A stretch of DNA of 43,839 nucleotides, from the NCBI GenBank assembly GCA_041674525.1, contig JBAYVN010000015.1, forward strand, positions 1 through 43,839, read 5' to 3'. A program made the position numbers and the translations under genes. The notes beneath the pieces were generated by a model. The model saw only the letters and a program-made list of their open reading frames with translations, ran no database searches and was not told the DNA's origin. Below are positions 16,143-25,147 of this stretch, in pieces; within the stretch, counting starts at the first letter, position 1; every line of letters begins with the position of its first letter. This stretch comes from SHYQ01 sp041674525 (GTDB lineage: Bacteria > Chloroflexota > Dehalococcoidia > UBA2979).

Positions 16143-16543
16143 GAAGTCGATTCTCCGTTCCTGCCAGTGGAAGGGGTCCCGAGGAGAGCTCGTGAGCTCA
16201 GGAAATCTCGGTGTGGATAAGTCATCGCGGCCGCAATGAGCGCGACGAAACTACGCGCCATCCCCCGGCAACACATCACGACCCCCTCGCGGACGGCAGC
16301 GTGAGGTTGCAACCGCGTTGCGTTTGCCTCTCGTCCGCGCGAATCCCACGAGGTCCGCCAAACGCCCATCGTGATCCTCACGTCTTCGTGCGGCGGCGCG
16401 GTCGGATCGCGCACGGCCGCGATTGCGCGCGCGCCGGCGAAACGCACGCGCGACGCACGGCCGATGGCGGGCCGCTCGGCGTGATGCCCGCGCGATACGA
16501 TGGCCTGGACGCTCGGGCAGCACGAGGAGGGTCCGCCGCGCGC
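16143..16543. promoter_or_regulatory. Divergent intergenic region, Q-rich operon / TAP-like hydrolase
   Basis: About 400 bases between two divergent genes. It contains a symmetrical GAGCTC-GT-GAGCTC site at 16186-16199, about 45 bases upstream of the Q-rich ATG, and one perfect TTATCCACA (DnaA-box consensus, minus strand, 16212-16220). TACGAT at about 16495 could be a -10 for the hydrolase. No coding sequence with convincing codon bias is seen. Confidence 0.4.
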
Positions 16544-18175
16544 ATGAACGCCATCGCCAGGGTCGTCACCGCCGTCGCACTCGCCCTCCTCGGGCTCATC
16601 GCGTGGTCGGATCGAGGGCTCTCGCAGGGCGCGGGCGCCATCGCCTGGTCGCCCTGCGGAGCGCGGCTGCAGTGCGGGACCGTGAGGGTGCCGCTCGACT
16701 ACGCCGCGCCCGGCGACCGGCAAATCGAGATCGCCGTCGCGCGCCAGGTGGCCCGGGATCCGGCGCGGCGCATCGGCGCGCTGCTGACCAATCCCGGAGG
16801 CCCCGGCGCGTCGGGCGTCGACTTCGTGCGCGGCTGGGCCGCCGCGCTCGCACCCGAGGTCCAGGACCGCTTCGACATCGTCGGCTTCGATCCGCGCGGC
16901 ATCGGGCGGAGCACTCCTGCGCTGCAGTGCCACGACCAGATCCAGCAGCTCGTGGCGCAGGACCCGAACCCGGCGACGCCGGCCGCCTGGGCCGAGGTGC
17001 AGCGGACGATGCGCGCCTTCGCCGACCTGTGCGCCGCGCGCGCCGGGGACCTCCTTCCCCACCTGGGATCCCTGGACGTGGTCCGCGACATGGACCGCAT
17101 CCGCGAGGCGCTGGACGAGGATCGCGTCAGCTACTTCGGCTACTCGTACGGCACGGTGCTGGGCGCGCTGTACGCCGACCAGTTCCCGGAGCGCCTGCGA
17201 GCGGTGGTGCTGGACGGACCCGTCGCTTTCGGCCGCTCGGCGGACGACCTCGCCCTCACGCAGGCCGTAGGCTTCGAGCGCGAGCTCGAGCGGTACCTGG
17301 AGGACTGCCGGGCGAAGCGGTGCGCGCTGGCGGCGGGCAACGCCGACCCGCGTGCCGCGATCGACTCGCTGCTCGCGCGCAGCAGGGAGCGCCCCATTCC
17401 CGCCGCGAGTGCCGACCGGCCGGCCGGGCCCGGCGAGACACTGCTGGCGATGGTGAGCGCGCTCTACGGCCCGTGGTCGTGGCCCGCGCTCACGCGGGCG
17501 GTTCAGCAGGGGCTGGATGGCGACGGCAGCGGACTGATCCGCCTCGCCGATCGCTACCTCGATCGGTCCGGCAACGGTTATCCGAACTCGTTCGAGATGA
17601 ACGCGGCACTCAACTGCGTCGACTACGCGTACAACCGCGATCCGGCGCACTACGTGGCCCTGGCCGCGGAGTTCGCGAGGGAGGCGCCGCACTTCGGGCC
17701 GTCGAACGCCACGGGGACGTTGATCTGCGCGTACTGGGCCGCGCCGCCGAAGCCGATCGGGATCCCGCGGGCCACGGGCGCGCCGCCGCTGCTGGTCGTC
17801 GCGGCCACGCACGATCCCGCGACGCCGCTGGCGTGGGCCCTGGACGTGCGCCGCGAACTGGCCTCCGCCGTCCTGCTGAAGCGCGAGGGCGACGGTCACA
17901 CCTCATACGCCTCCGGGAACGCCTGCGTCGATGGCGCGGTGAACCGCTATCTCGTCGGCCTCGCAGTGCCCGAGGACGGCGCTGTCTGCGGGACGGAGAT
18001 CGCGCCTCGCGCGCCATCGGAGCCGCCGTCCACGCGCAGCCCTGCCGGCGCGGACGCGCCCGCGTACGCCGGCCGGGGTGTGCCCTTCGCCGCGGTGCTG
18101 CTGGTCGCGATCGGGTGCGTGGTTGTGATCGTGGTCGTCGTGAGCGTGCGGCGCGGCGGGCGCGAGAGTCTGTGA
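16544..18175 (+). CDS. TAP-like alpha/beta hydrolase (tripeptidyl aminopeptidase/proteinase family), exported and membrane-anchored
   Basis: A 543-residue secreted serine hydrolase of the S33/TAP family. It has an N-terminal signal (ARVVTAVALALLGLIAWS) and the family opening WSPCGARLQCGTVRVPLDYA. NPGGPGASG forms the oxyanion region, followed by FDIVGFDPRGIGRS and the nucleophile elbow FGYSYG (Ser201). The C-terminal TAP domain contains the probable Asp424 (THDPATP) and His452 (DGHTSY). After the catalytic domain a Pro/Ser/Thr linker leads to a C-terminal membrane helix (FAAVLLVAIGCVVVIVVVVS) and RRGGR, so the enzyme is tethered to the membrane facing outward. Family members cleave N-terminal peptides. 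The ATG at 16544 lies 13 bases after AGGAGG, a long spacing; no closer in-frame start exists. Confidence 0.9.
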   Translation: MNAIARVVTAVALALLGLIAWSDRGLSQGAGAIAWSPCGARLQCGTVRVPLDYAAPGDRQIEIAVARQVARDPARRIGALLTNPGGPGASGVDFVRGWAAALAPEVQDRFDIVGFDPRGIGRSTPALQCHDQIQQLVAQDPNPATPAAWAEVQRTMRAFADLCAARAGDLLPHLGSLDVVRDMDRIREALDEDRVSYFGYSYGTVLGALYADQFPERLRAVVLDGPVAFGRSADDLALTQAVGFERELERYLEDCRAKRCALAAGNADPRAAIDSLLARSRERPIPAASADRPAGPGETLLAMVSALYGPWSWPALTRAVQQGLDGDGSGLIRLADRYLDRSGNGYPNSFEMNAALNCVDYAYNRDPAHYVALAAEFAREAPHFGPSNATGTLICAYWAAPPKPIGIPRATGAPPLLVVAATHDPATPLAWALDVRRELASAVLLKREGDGHTSYASGNACVDGAVNRYLVGLAVPEDGAVCGTEIAPRAPSEPPSTRSPAGADAPAYAGRGVPFAAVLLVAIGCVVVIVVVVSVRRGGRESL

Positions 18176-18280
18176 CGGCAGGCCGGACGTGCTGATCGAC
18201 CGTTGGGCCGCATCGACGGGGCGTGCCCCCGCCACTCGGCGCGTCCGGAACACGGGAGGAGCGCCGATGGCACGGCGATC

Positions 18281-19198
18281 ATGCCGATCGTTATGATGGC
18301 GGGCATGTGGAGACACGTCCGCGAGACTACCCTCCGCCGCAACCGGCCGCTCGAAGACGGCGATCCCCGGCGGCGCCTGCTGGCGGCGGCGTTCCACCAG
18401 CTCGCCGGGACCGCTCGCGCGGTGGTGTACGAGGTGCCTCACCCACTGCGCCCCCGCGCCGTCACCGGCAGCATCTTCCCCCGGAGCACCGCGCCGTGGC
18501 GCGGCTTCCTGGACGCCCGCGAAGCCGTCGACACGGGTGAGCCCACGGTCCTCGTCTCGCTGCGCGTGCTGGACGACGAGGAACGACACCTGGCGGTGGA
18601 CTGGGGGACGACGTACCCGAACACGTTCCTGCTGGTGGAGCCGCACGATTACCGCTGTGACCTGAGCGACCCCGACAATCCGTTCGCGCGCCGGCTGGCG
18701 GCAACCGTGGACGCGCTCGCGGTGGCGCCCGGACGAGGCGCGCGCCCCCGGGCGCCGGGGAGGAGTCCCCTCGATCGCCTGCTCCGGGAGATGTTCGGCA
18801 CATGGCGCTACTGGCCGGCGACCGAGCGCTCCGGCATGACGCGCGGGCGGAGGCTGGAGCTGCGCGACGGCCGCGCGACGATCTGGTCGAGCCTGCTGCC
18901 GGAGCTGGTGGAGCGCTTCCCGCAGGCGGCATTCGACCGGGCGCTGCGGCGGCTGCTCGCGTCCGACCGGGAGCTTTTTGCGGGGCCGGTGCCCCGCGCA
19001 CGCTCGGTCTTTCGCACGCGGCTGGGGCTGCCGTTCCTGCATGATGCAAGGTACGTGGACCGGGCGGTGCGGCGGCTGGTCAACGCCGGGGCCCTGTCCG
19101 TGGTTGCCGCGCCGCCCCGCCGTGCGACCTTCGGACCTGGCAGGCCGGTTCCGGATGGCATCCCGGAGGAGGATTTCGAGCGGTTCGTGATGATATGA
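18281..19198 (+). CDS. Hypothetical protein, about 305 aa
   Basis: Not recognised. It is soluble, Arg-rich, and without signal peptide or membrane helices. Notable stretches are RAVVYEVPHPLRPRAVTGSIFP, PTVLVSLRVLDDEERHLAVDWG and PNTFLLVEPHDYRCDLSDPD in the N-terminal half. The C-terminal half is helical, Arg-rich and may bind nucleic acid (MFGTWRYWPATERSGMTRGR, ELVERFPQAAFDRALRRLLA). Codon use is like the neighbours, supporting a real gene. The start is uncertain: ATGs at 18281, 18293, 18296 and 18305 are all in frame, and GGAGGA at 18256 is 19 or more bases upstream. It precedes the ABC exporter genes by 84 bases on the same strand. Confidence 0.65.
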   Translation: MPIVMMAGMWRHVRETTLRRNRPLEDGDPRRRLLAAAFHQLAGTARAVVYEVPHPLRPRAVTGSIFPRSTAPWRGFLDAREAVDTGEPTVLVSLRVLDDEERHLAVDWGTTYPNTFLLVEPHDYRCDLSDPDNPFARRLAATVDALAVAPGRGARPRAPGRSPLDRLLREMFGTWRYWPATERSGMTRGRRLELRDGRATIWSSLLPELVERFPQAAFDRALRRLLASDRELFAGPVPRARSVFRTRLGLPFLHDARYVDRAVRRLVNAGALSVVAAPPRRATFGPGRPVPDGIPEEDFERFVMI

Positions 19199-19282
19199 CG
19201 CTCCCGGGGCGCCCTCCCGGGTTGCAGAGACGTGCGGGTCCTGTACCCTCTCGTCAACGTTAGGTACATTCCCAAGGCGAGA

Positions 19283-21127
19283 ATGAAGAAACTGCTTCGA
19301 CTGCTTCCCTACACGCGCCCGTACCTGCCCCAGATGATCCTCGCCTGGGCGTCTGTCTTCGTGTCCGGTGCGCTGGTCCAGTTCAGCCCCGCCCTGGTGC
19401 GCTTCGCCCTGAGCGAGGGATTGCAGCCCGTGTACGAGGGGGACCGGTTCATCCGCCTCGATGGGAACGCGCAGCTCCTGATCTACAGCGCGCTGGCGAT
19501 CGTGGTGTTCGCCATCGGCCGCGGCCTGACTCAGTTCGGGCAGACGTACCTCGGCGAGTCGATCGGCCAGGGGGTGTCATACGACATTCGCAACGATGTG
19601 TACGACCACATCCAGCGCATGAGCTACGCCTTCCACGACCAGATGGAGACCGGCCAGATCATGTCGCGGACGACGCAGGACGTGGAGAACGTCCGCATGT
19701 TCTTCGCGCAGGCGCTGTTCCGCATCGCCTACATCGCCGTGCTGGTGGTCGTCAGCCTGATCTTCATGTTCATCATCAACTGGCAGCTCGCGCTGGTCAG
19801 CATGGTGACGATGCCGATCGTGATCTGGCGCTCCGTGGTCTTCCAGACCCGCGTGCGTCCGATCTGGCTCGCGATCCAGCAGAGCCTCGCCGAGGTGACG
19901 CAGACCGCCGACGAGGCGCTCACCGGGATCCGCGTGGTGAAGGCGTTCAGCCGCGAGGACTTCGAGAGCGAGAAGTTCCGCGCTCGCGTCCAGGCGCAGG
20001 CGGACCTGAATCTCCAGCAGGCGCACGCGATGGCGAGGAACCAGCCGCTCCTGCAGGGGCTCGGCATGGCGCAGGTGGGGCTGACGGTCGGCGTGGGGGC
20101 GCTGCTGATCGCGCGCGGCCAGCTGACCGCGCCGGACGTGCTGGCGTTCGCGCTCTGGCTGAACACGCTGCAACTCCCGCTGCGCACCATCGGTCAGCTC
20201 GTGAACGCCACCGCGCGCTGCGTGAGCTCCGCGGAACGCGTGTTCGAGCTCATCGACGTGGAGTCCGAGGTCAAGGACGAGCCGGGCGCCACGGAGCTGG
20301 CGGACGTCGCCGGGCACGTGCGCTTCGACAACGTGTCGTTCGGCTACAACAACGTGAGCCCCGTACTGTCGGGCGTGAACATCGACGCCCGTCCGGGCAC
20401 GGTGATCGCGCTGCTCGGGCCCGCGGGGAGCGGCAAGTCGACCGTGGTCAACCTGATCCCGCGGTTCTACGACGTGACCGGCGGCGCGATCACCATCGAC
20501 GGCAGGGACATCCGCTCGGTCACGCTGGAGTCGCTGCGCAAGCAGATCGGCATCGTGCAGCAGGATGTGTTCCTGTTCATCGGCACCATCCGCGACAACA
20601 TTGCGTACGGCCGCCCCGGTGCGACGCAGGCGGAGATCGAGAGCGCCGCGAAGGCGGCCCGCATCCACGACTTCATCGTGAGCCTGCCCGCGGGGTACGA
20701 CGAATGGGTCGGCGAGCGCGGCGTGACGCTTTCCGGCGGCCAGAAGCAGCGCATCGCGATCGCGCGGACGTTGCTGCTGGATCCGCGCATCCTGATCTTC
20801 GACGACTCGACGGCGAGCGTGGACTCGCAGACGGAGTTCCTGATCCTGCAGGCGCTGCAGGAGCTGATGAAGGGACGCACGACCTTCGTGATCGCGCAGC
20901 GGCTGCGCACCGTCATGCGCGCCGATGAGATCGTGGTGCTGGAGCGCGGGCGAGTGGTGCAGCGCGGGACGCACGCCGAGCTGCTCCAGCAGGAGGGCCT
21001 GTACCGCCGCATCTTCGACCTCGAGCTGAAGGACCAGGAAGAGGCGCTGGGCCGCCCCGTGGCCAGCCGCCGCCCGGATGCTGAACCGCCCCAGGATCGC
21101 GTCGGAGTCAGCCAGGAGGCCGAGTAA
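19283..21127 (+). CDS. ABC exporter half-transporter with degenerate catalytic site (heterodimer subunit A)
   Basis: A 614-residue type IV ABC exporter with an N-terminal six-helix domain (about 20-310) and a C-terminal nucleotide-binding domain. Walker A GPAGSGKST is at about 379-387 and the canonical LSGGQ at about 482. The residue after the Walker B aspartate is Asp508 rather than the catalytic Glu (IFDDSTASVD), and the H-loop His is replaced by Gln539 (VIAQRLRT). This is the noncatalytic half of a heterodimer. The ATG at 19283 has AAGGCGAG upstream; a GTG at 19232 is in frame but poorly supported. The stop TAA overlaps the ATG of the next gene (TAATG). Likely multidrug or lipid export; the substrate is unknown. 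Confidence 0.93.
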   Translation: MKKLLRLLPYTRPYLPQMILAWASVFVSGALVQFSPALVRFALSEGLQPVYEGDRFIRLDGNAQLLIYSALAIVVFAIGRGLTQFGQTYLGESIGQGVSYDIRNDVYDHIQRMSYAFHDQMETGQIMSRTTQDVENVRMFFAQALFRIAYIAVLVVVSLIFMFIINWQLALVSMVTMPIVIWRSVVFQTRVRPIWLAIQQSLAEVTQTADEALTGIRVVKAFSREDFESEKFRARVQAQADLNLQQAHAMARNQPLLQGLGMAQVGLTVGVGALLIARGQLTAPDVLAFALWLNTLQLPLRTIGQLVNATARCVSSAERVFELIDVESEVKDEPGATELADVAGHVRFDNVSFGYNNVSPVLSGVNIDARPGTVIALLGPAGSGKSTVVNLIPRFYDVTGGAITIDGRDIRSVTLESLRKQIGIVQQDVFLFIGTIRDNIAYGRPGATQAEIESAAKAARIHDFIVSLPAGYDEWVGERGVTLSGGQKQRIAIARTLLLDPRILIFDDSTASVDSQTEFLILQALQELMKGRTTFVIAQRLRTVMRADEIVVLERGRVVQRGTHAELLQQEGLYRRIFDLELKDQEEALGRPVASRRPDAEPPQDRVGVSQEAE

Positions 21128-23076
21128 TGGCGATGTGGGGCGGCGCGGGTGCCGCGGGCTGGAGCACCAACATCGGCGGCGGTCGCATGGGCGGCCACCG
21201 GGGCACCGACGGCTGGGACGACGAGTACCTGGGCAAGGTGTACGACGCCGAGGTGGTGCGCCGGCTCGCACCGTACCTGCGGCCATACCGCTGGCAGGTG
21301 CTCCTCGCGTTCCTCGCGATGTCCGTGCAGGCGACCACCAGCTACATGCAGCCGCTGATCGTGGGCTTCACGGTGCGCGCCGGGATCCGGCACGACCCGC
21401 GCCAGGTGCTGCTGCTGATGGGCGTGCTCCTGGGGATGGCGGCGATCGGCTGGCTCGCCCTGTTCATCCAGCAGATCACGATCAACACCGTGGGCAACAA
21501 GCTGCTCGTCCAGATCCGCACGGACATGTACGAGCACATGCAGAGCCTGTCGCTGAGCTTCTACGACGAGATGGAAGTCGGCCGCATGATCAGCAGGCTG
21601 ACCAGCGACGTCACGGTCATCCAGGACCTGCTGACCAGCGGCTCGCTGAACTTCGCGGCGGACATCGTCGGGCTCGTGATCGTGGTCATCACGGCGCTGC
21701 GCCTGGACTGGCAGCTCGCCCTCGTCACGTTCGCCGTCGTGCCCCCGCTCGTGGCGGTGATGGCCTACTGGTCGACGCACGCGAAGAACGCCTTCGTCAA
21801 CGTGCGCGTGAAGGTCAGCGCGCTCTACGGCACGCTCGCGGAGAACCTGTCGGGCGTGCGCGCGGTGCAGTCCATGTCGCGCGAGGATGAGAACAGCCGC
21901 CGCTTCGACCAGCTCAACCGCGAGAACCGCAACGCCGCGATCTGGGCGGGCATGCTCAGCGCGGCCGTGCTGCCCGCCGTGGAACTCGCGGTCGCCATCG
22001 CGACCACGGGGGTGATCATCGTCGGCGGCCTTCGCGCCTTGAACGCCGTGAACGTCGATGTGGCGACGCTCTTCGGCCTGCTGACCGCGTTCACCCTGTA
22101 CGTCGGCCGCTTCTTCGACCCGATCCGCGACCTGGTCCTCCAGTACACGATGATCCAGCGTGCGATGGCCGGCGGTGAACGCGTCTTCGAGGTCCTCGAC
22201 ACCCCGCCCCGCATCCAGGACCGGCCCGACGCCATCGAGCTTGATCAGGTGGAGGGGCGCGTGGACTTCGATCACGTGTTCTTCCACTACGTGGAGGGCA
22301 TCCCGATCCTCCGGGACATCGACCTGCACGTCGCCCCCGGCGAGACGATCGCTTTCGTCGGGCACACCGGGGCCGGGAAGACCACCATCACCTCCCTCGT
22401 CAGCCGCGGGTACGAGGTCACCGGGGGCGCGATCCGCATCGACGGGCACGACCTGCGGGACATCAAGCGCCGCTCGCTGACGCGGCACATGGGCGTGGTG
22501 CTGCAGACGCCGTACCTGTTCAGCGGGACGATCGCCGACAACATCGCCTACGGGCGGTCCGAGGCGACCCGCGAGCAGATCGAGACCGCCGCGCGCGCGG
22601 TAGGCGCGCACGAGTTCATCGAGCGGCTCCCGCTCGGGTACGAGACCGTGCTCCGCGCCGGCGGGCAGAACTTCTCCATCGGCGAGCGGCAGCTGATCAG
22701 CTTCGCGCGCGCCATTCTTGCCGCGCCGCGCATCCTGGTGCTGGACGAGGCGACCGCGTACGTGGACACGCAGACCGAGGCGATCATCCAGCGCGCGCTG
22801 CGCGAGCTGCTGAAGGGGCGCACCTCCTTCGTCATCGCGCACCGCCTGTCGACGATCCGCGAGGCGGATCGCATCGTGGTGCTGGACCAGGGCAGCATCG
22901 CGGAGGTCGGCACGCACGACGAGCTGCTGGCGGCGGGCGGCGTGTACGCGAACCTGTACCGCATGACGTACGAGAGCGAGCAGGCGGCGCGCGAGACGGA
23001 GGCCCTCGGCGAGGACGCGGCCATCGCGCGGCGCCGGCGCGGCGAGGTGCCGGTCCAGGCTGCCGGCGACGCCTAG
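21127..23076 (+). CDS. ABC exporter half-transporter with catalytic Walker B (heterodimer subunit B)
   Basis: A 649-residue partner of the preceding gene. A Gly-rich N-terminal tail (GGAGAAGWSTNIGGGRMGG) precedes the six-helix exporter domain and NBD. Walker A GHTGAGKTT is at 412-420, Walker B VLDEATAYVD carries catalytic Glu541, and the H-loop is His572 (VIAHRLST). Its signature is degenerate, NFSIGERQ instead of LSGGQ. Combined with subunit A, one ATP site is intact (subunit B Walker motifs with the subunit A signature) and the other is degenerate on both sides, as in known asymmetric heterodimeric exporters. Translation is coupled by a 1-base overlap. It ends 77 bases from the convergent kinase gene. 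Confidence 0.94.
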   Translation: MAMWGGAGAAGWSTNIGGGRMGGHRGTDGWDDEYLGKVYDAEVVRRLAPYLRPYRWQVLLAFLAMSVQATTSYMQPLIVGFTVRAGIRHDPRQVLLLMGVLLGMAAIGWLALFIQQITINTVGNKLLVQIRTDMYEHMQSLSLSFYDEMEVGRMISRLTSDVTVIQDLLTSGSLNFAADIVGLVIVVITALRLDWQLALVTFAVVPPLVAVMAYWSTHAKNAFVNVRVKVSALYGTLAENLSGVRAVQSMSREDENSRRFDQLNRENRNAAIWAGMLSAAVLPAVELAVAIATTGVIIVGGLRALNAVNVDVATLFGLLTAFTLYVGRFFDPIRDLVLQYTMIQRAMAGGERVFEVLDTPPRIQDRPDAIELDQVEGRVDFDHVFFHYVEGIPILRDIDLHVAPGETIAFVGHTGAGKTTITSLVSRGYEVTGGAIRIDGHDLRDIKRRSLTRHMGVVLQTPYLFSGTIADNIAYGRSEATREQIETAARAVGAHEFIERLPLGYETVLRAGGQNFSIGERQLISFARAILAAPRILVLDEATAYVDTQTEAIIQRALRELLKGRTSFVIAHRLSTIREADRIVVLDQGSIAEVGTHDELLAAGGVYANLYRMTYESEQAARETEALGEDAAIARRRRGEVPVQAAGDA

Positions 23077-23153
23077 GCGGCCGGACGCCACGCCGGTTCC
23101 CTTCCCCTCGTCCGGGATCGCCTCTGCCGTGGCGGGCGCGGGCGCGCGGCGTC

Positions 23154-24839
23154 TCAGCCCGTTGATACCGCCAGCGGCAGCCGCACTGTGAAGGTGGTGC
23201 CCTCGTGCTGCCTGCTGCGCACCTCGATCGTGCCGCCGTGGCGGGTCACGATCTCGCGCGCGACGTAGAGGCCCAGGCCAGTGCCGTTGAGCACACGCTC
23301 CCCCTCGTTGAGGCGCGTGAAGGGCTCGAAGAGCCGCGGCATCCGCTCCTCGGGGATGCCGATGCCGTTGTCCGCGACCGCGAGATCGGCACCGCTCTCG
23401 GTCCGGGCGACCGTGACGGTGATCGTCCCCCCGTCCGGGGAGTACCGGATGGCGTTCGAGACGAGATTCGTCAGCACCTGCTCCATCCGCGCCTCGTCCC
23501 ACTCGCCGGTGACGGGAGCCGGTGCACTGAGCACGAGCAGGTGCTTCGGCGTGGTGGACGGGTCTGCGCGCAGGCGATCGATCACCACGCGCGCGAGCTC
23601 CGCGAGGTCGACGCGCTGCACGTCGACCAGCAGCCTGCCATGCCGCACGCGAGAGGCATCGAGCAGATCGTCCACGAGCCGCTGCAGCCGTCTCGCGTAG
23701 GCGTTGATCTCACGGATCGGCTCCAGCAGCGGTGCCGCTCCCAGGTCGAGCGCGGCGAGGCGGCGCGCCAGGAGCTCGGCGTTCCCGATCAGCACCGTGA
23801 GCGGCGTCCTCAGCTCATGCGAGGCGGATCCCAGGAAGTCGTCGCGGAACACCAGCGCCGCCTCGATGTCGGTGCGGGCCGCCTGCAACTCGCGCGCCAG
23901 GCGCCGGTGCTCCGACACGGCGGACGCGAGCGCGAGGGTAGTGACGGAGATCACGGCCATGAAGGCCTGGAGGAGCAGCAGATCGTCGTTCTGCGCGAAC
24001 CGCGCCCACGGCCCGAACCCCTGCAACGTGCCGACCACCGCGATGCTCGACAGCAGCAGGATCGCCGCCGCGGTCGCGCGCATCCCGGCGCCGCATGCGG
24101 CCCACACGAGCACGGGGATGACCAGGAAGCCGATCGGGAAGTTCTGCCTCGACAGCCCGGCGACGCCCCCGAAGACGAGCACGCCGGTCAGCAGTGTCGC
24201 CAAGAGCACCACCGCGGTGCGGCCAAGCGTCTCGCCGGGACGCGCCGGCGCCGCCCACAGCAGCACCGCCGGGGTGATCAGCATCGCCCCGCTGAAGTCG
24301 CCGAGCCACCACGTGTACCCGACCGTCACCGCCTCAGCGGATCGCAGGGCACCCGTCAGCCCCAGGCTGAGCACGCCGATCGCCGCGCTGATCAGCGTGC
24401 TGACGAGCACGATGGCTGTGAACACGAAGACGTGGCGCGGCCGCGCGAAGCTCGCGACGCCCTCGCCCGCCCTCCGCACGAGGTGCGAGGCGGCCAGCGC
24501 CTCCAGTGCATTGCCCGCGGCGATGCCGAGCGAGGCGGACACGGGCGTGGCGGGCGTGGTGATGTTGACGATGAACGCCCCGGCGAAGATCGCGGGCCAC
24601 GCGCGGGGGCCGAGCAGGATCAGCGCGGCGATCGCGATGCCGGTCGGCGGCCAGACTGCCGTCGCGTTCGACTGCACGAACGCCAGCCGCAGCCCCAGCT
24701 TCCCCGCCAGCACGTAGATCCCCACGACCACAGCGAGGCTGATCACGAACCGGGCGCTGGTCAACGACGAGCGGGAGTACGGAGAAGCGGTTCCCTCCCG
24801 TGCAGTCGTGGGGAGGGCTGCTGCCGGCGCTCGCGACAA
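23154..24839 (-). CDS. MASE1-domain membrane sensor histidine kinase
   Basis: A 561-residue kinase. The N-terminal MASE1 sensor (about 30-300) has around eight membrane helices with the typical GLRLAFVQSNATAVWPPTGIAIA and WWLGDFSGAMLITPAVL. A short linker leads to HisKA with FLGSASHELRTPLTVL (phospho-acceptor His341). The HATPase domain has NLVSNAIRYSPDGG (N box), DNGIGIPEERMPRLFEPF (G1/F boxes) and GTGLGLYVAREIVTRHGG (G2). The ligand of MASE1 is unknown. The start is a TTG at 24839 with AAGGAG seven bases upstream. No response regulator is adjacent; the nearest receiver protein is encoded at 26163-26660 on the same strand and could be a partner (inference). Confidence 0.93.
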   Translation of the reverse strand: MSRAPAAALPTTAREGTASPYSRSSLTSARFVISLAVVVGIYVLAGKLGLRLAFVQSNATAVWPPTGIAIAALILLGPRAWPAIFAGAFIVNITTPATPVSASLGIAAGNALEALAASHLVRRAGEGVASFARPRHVFVFTAIVLVSTLISAAIGVLSLGLTGALRSAEAVTVGYTWWLGDFSGAMLITPAVLLWAAPARPGETLGRTAVVLLATLLTGVLVFGGVAGLSRQNFPIGFLVIPVLVWAACGAGMRATAAAILLLSSIAVVGTLQGFGPWARFAQNDDLLLLQAFMAVISVTTLALASAVSEHRRLARELQAARTDIEAALVFRDDFLGSASHELRTPLTVLIGNAELLARRLAALDLGAAPLLEPIREINAYARRLQRLVDDLLDASRVRHGRLLVDVQRVDLAELARVVIDRLRADPSTTPKHLLVLSAPAPVTGEWDEARMEQVLTNLVSNAIRYSPDGGTITVTVARTESGADLAVADNGIGIPEERMPRLFEPFTRLNEGERVLNGTGLGLYVAREIVTRHGGTIEVRSRQHEGTTFTVRLPLAVSTG

Positions 24840-25147
24840 ACGGCGACTCCTTCACAGCTGCGCGGCGCCCGTCAGGCCCGGACTTCGCTCCGCGGATGCC
24901 GAATCATCGCCCCCGAATGTCGGGAGCACGTTGCGGGGGAACGTAGCACCGGGGGGATTGCAGAGGCATCAACACCGGCTCAGCCACAGCACGAGATCGC
25001 CGAGGCGCTGCTGCGGGACCGGCGCTCGTGAAGAAGCCCGCCATGCGGCGGGCTTCTTCACTGGGCCCTGTCGGTGCCGATGCTGCGGCGCGCGATCGTG
25101 CTGGTGCGCGGCGCGCGGGCCGGCGGCGGCCTCGCCCCGGGCGCTGC
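24840..25147. other. Intergenic region between the secreted HExxE gene and the kinase gene
   Basis: About 308 bases holding the strong hairpin at 25028-25061 and, to its left, the presumed kinase promoter. No further gene or convincing promoter boxes are seen. Confidence 0.5.
25028..25061 (-). terminator. Perfect 15-bp stem-loop terminator
   Basis: GTGAAGAAGCCCGCC (25028-25042) and its exact reverse complement (25047-25061) flank a 4-base loop. The CTTCTTCAC end gives a U/C-rich tail on the minus-strand transcript. It lies 87 bases after the stop of the secreted HExxE gene and insulates the histidine kinase gene downstream. The stem is symmetrical, so it could stop transcription in both directions. 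Confidence 0.8.

Noticed and set aside
16212..16220. Perfect DnaA-box consensus TTATCCACA as a sign of a replication origin
   Set aside because: Only one copy, no cluster of boxes, no AT-rich unwinding region and no dnaA or dnaN nearby; a chance match is likely.
20467..23502. 1011-aa open frame on the minus strand over the ABC exporter genes
   Set aside because: Antisense of two well-conserved ABC genes; His/Asp/Arg-rich, typical shadow.
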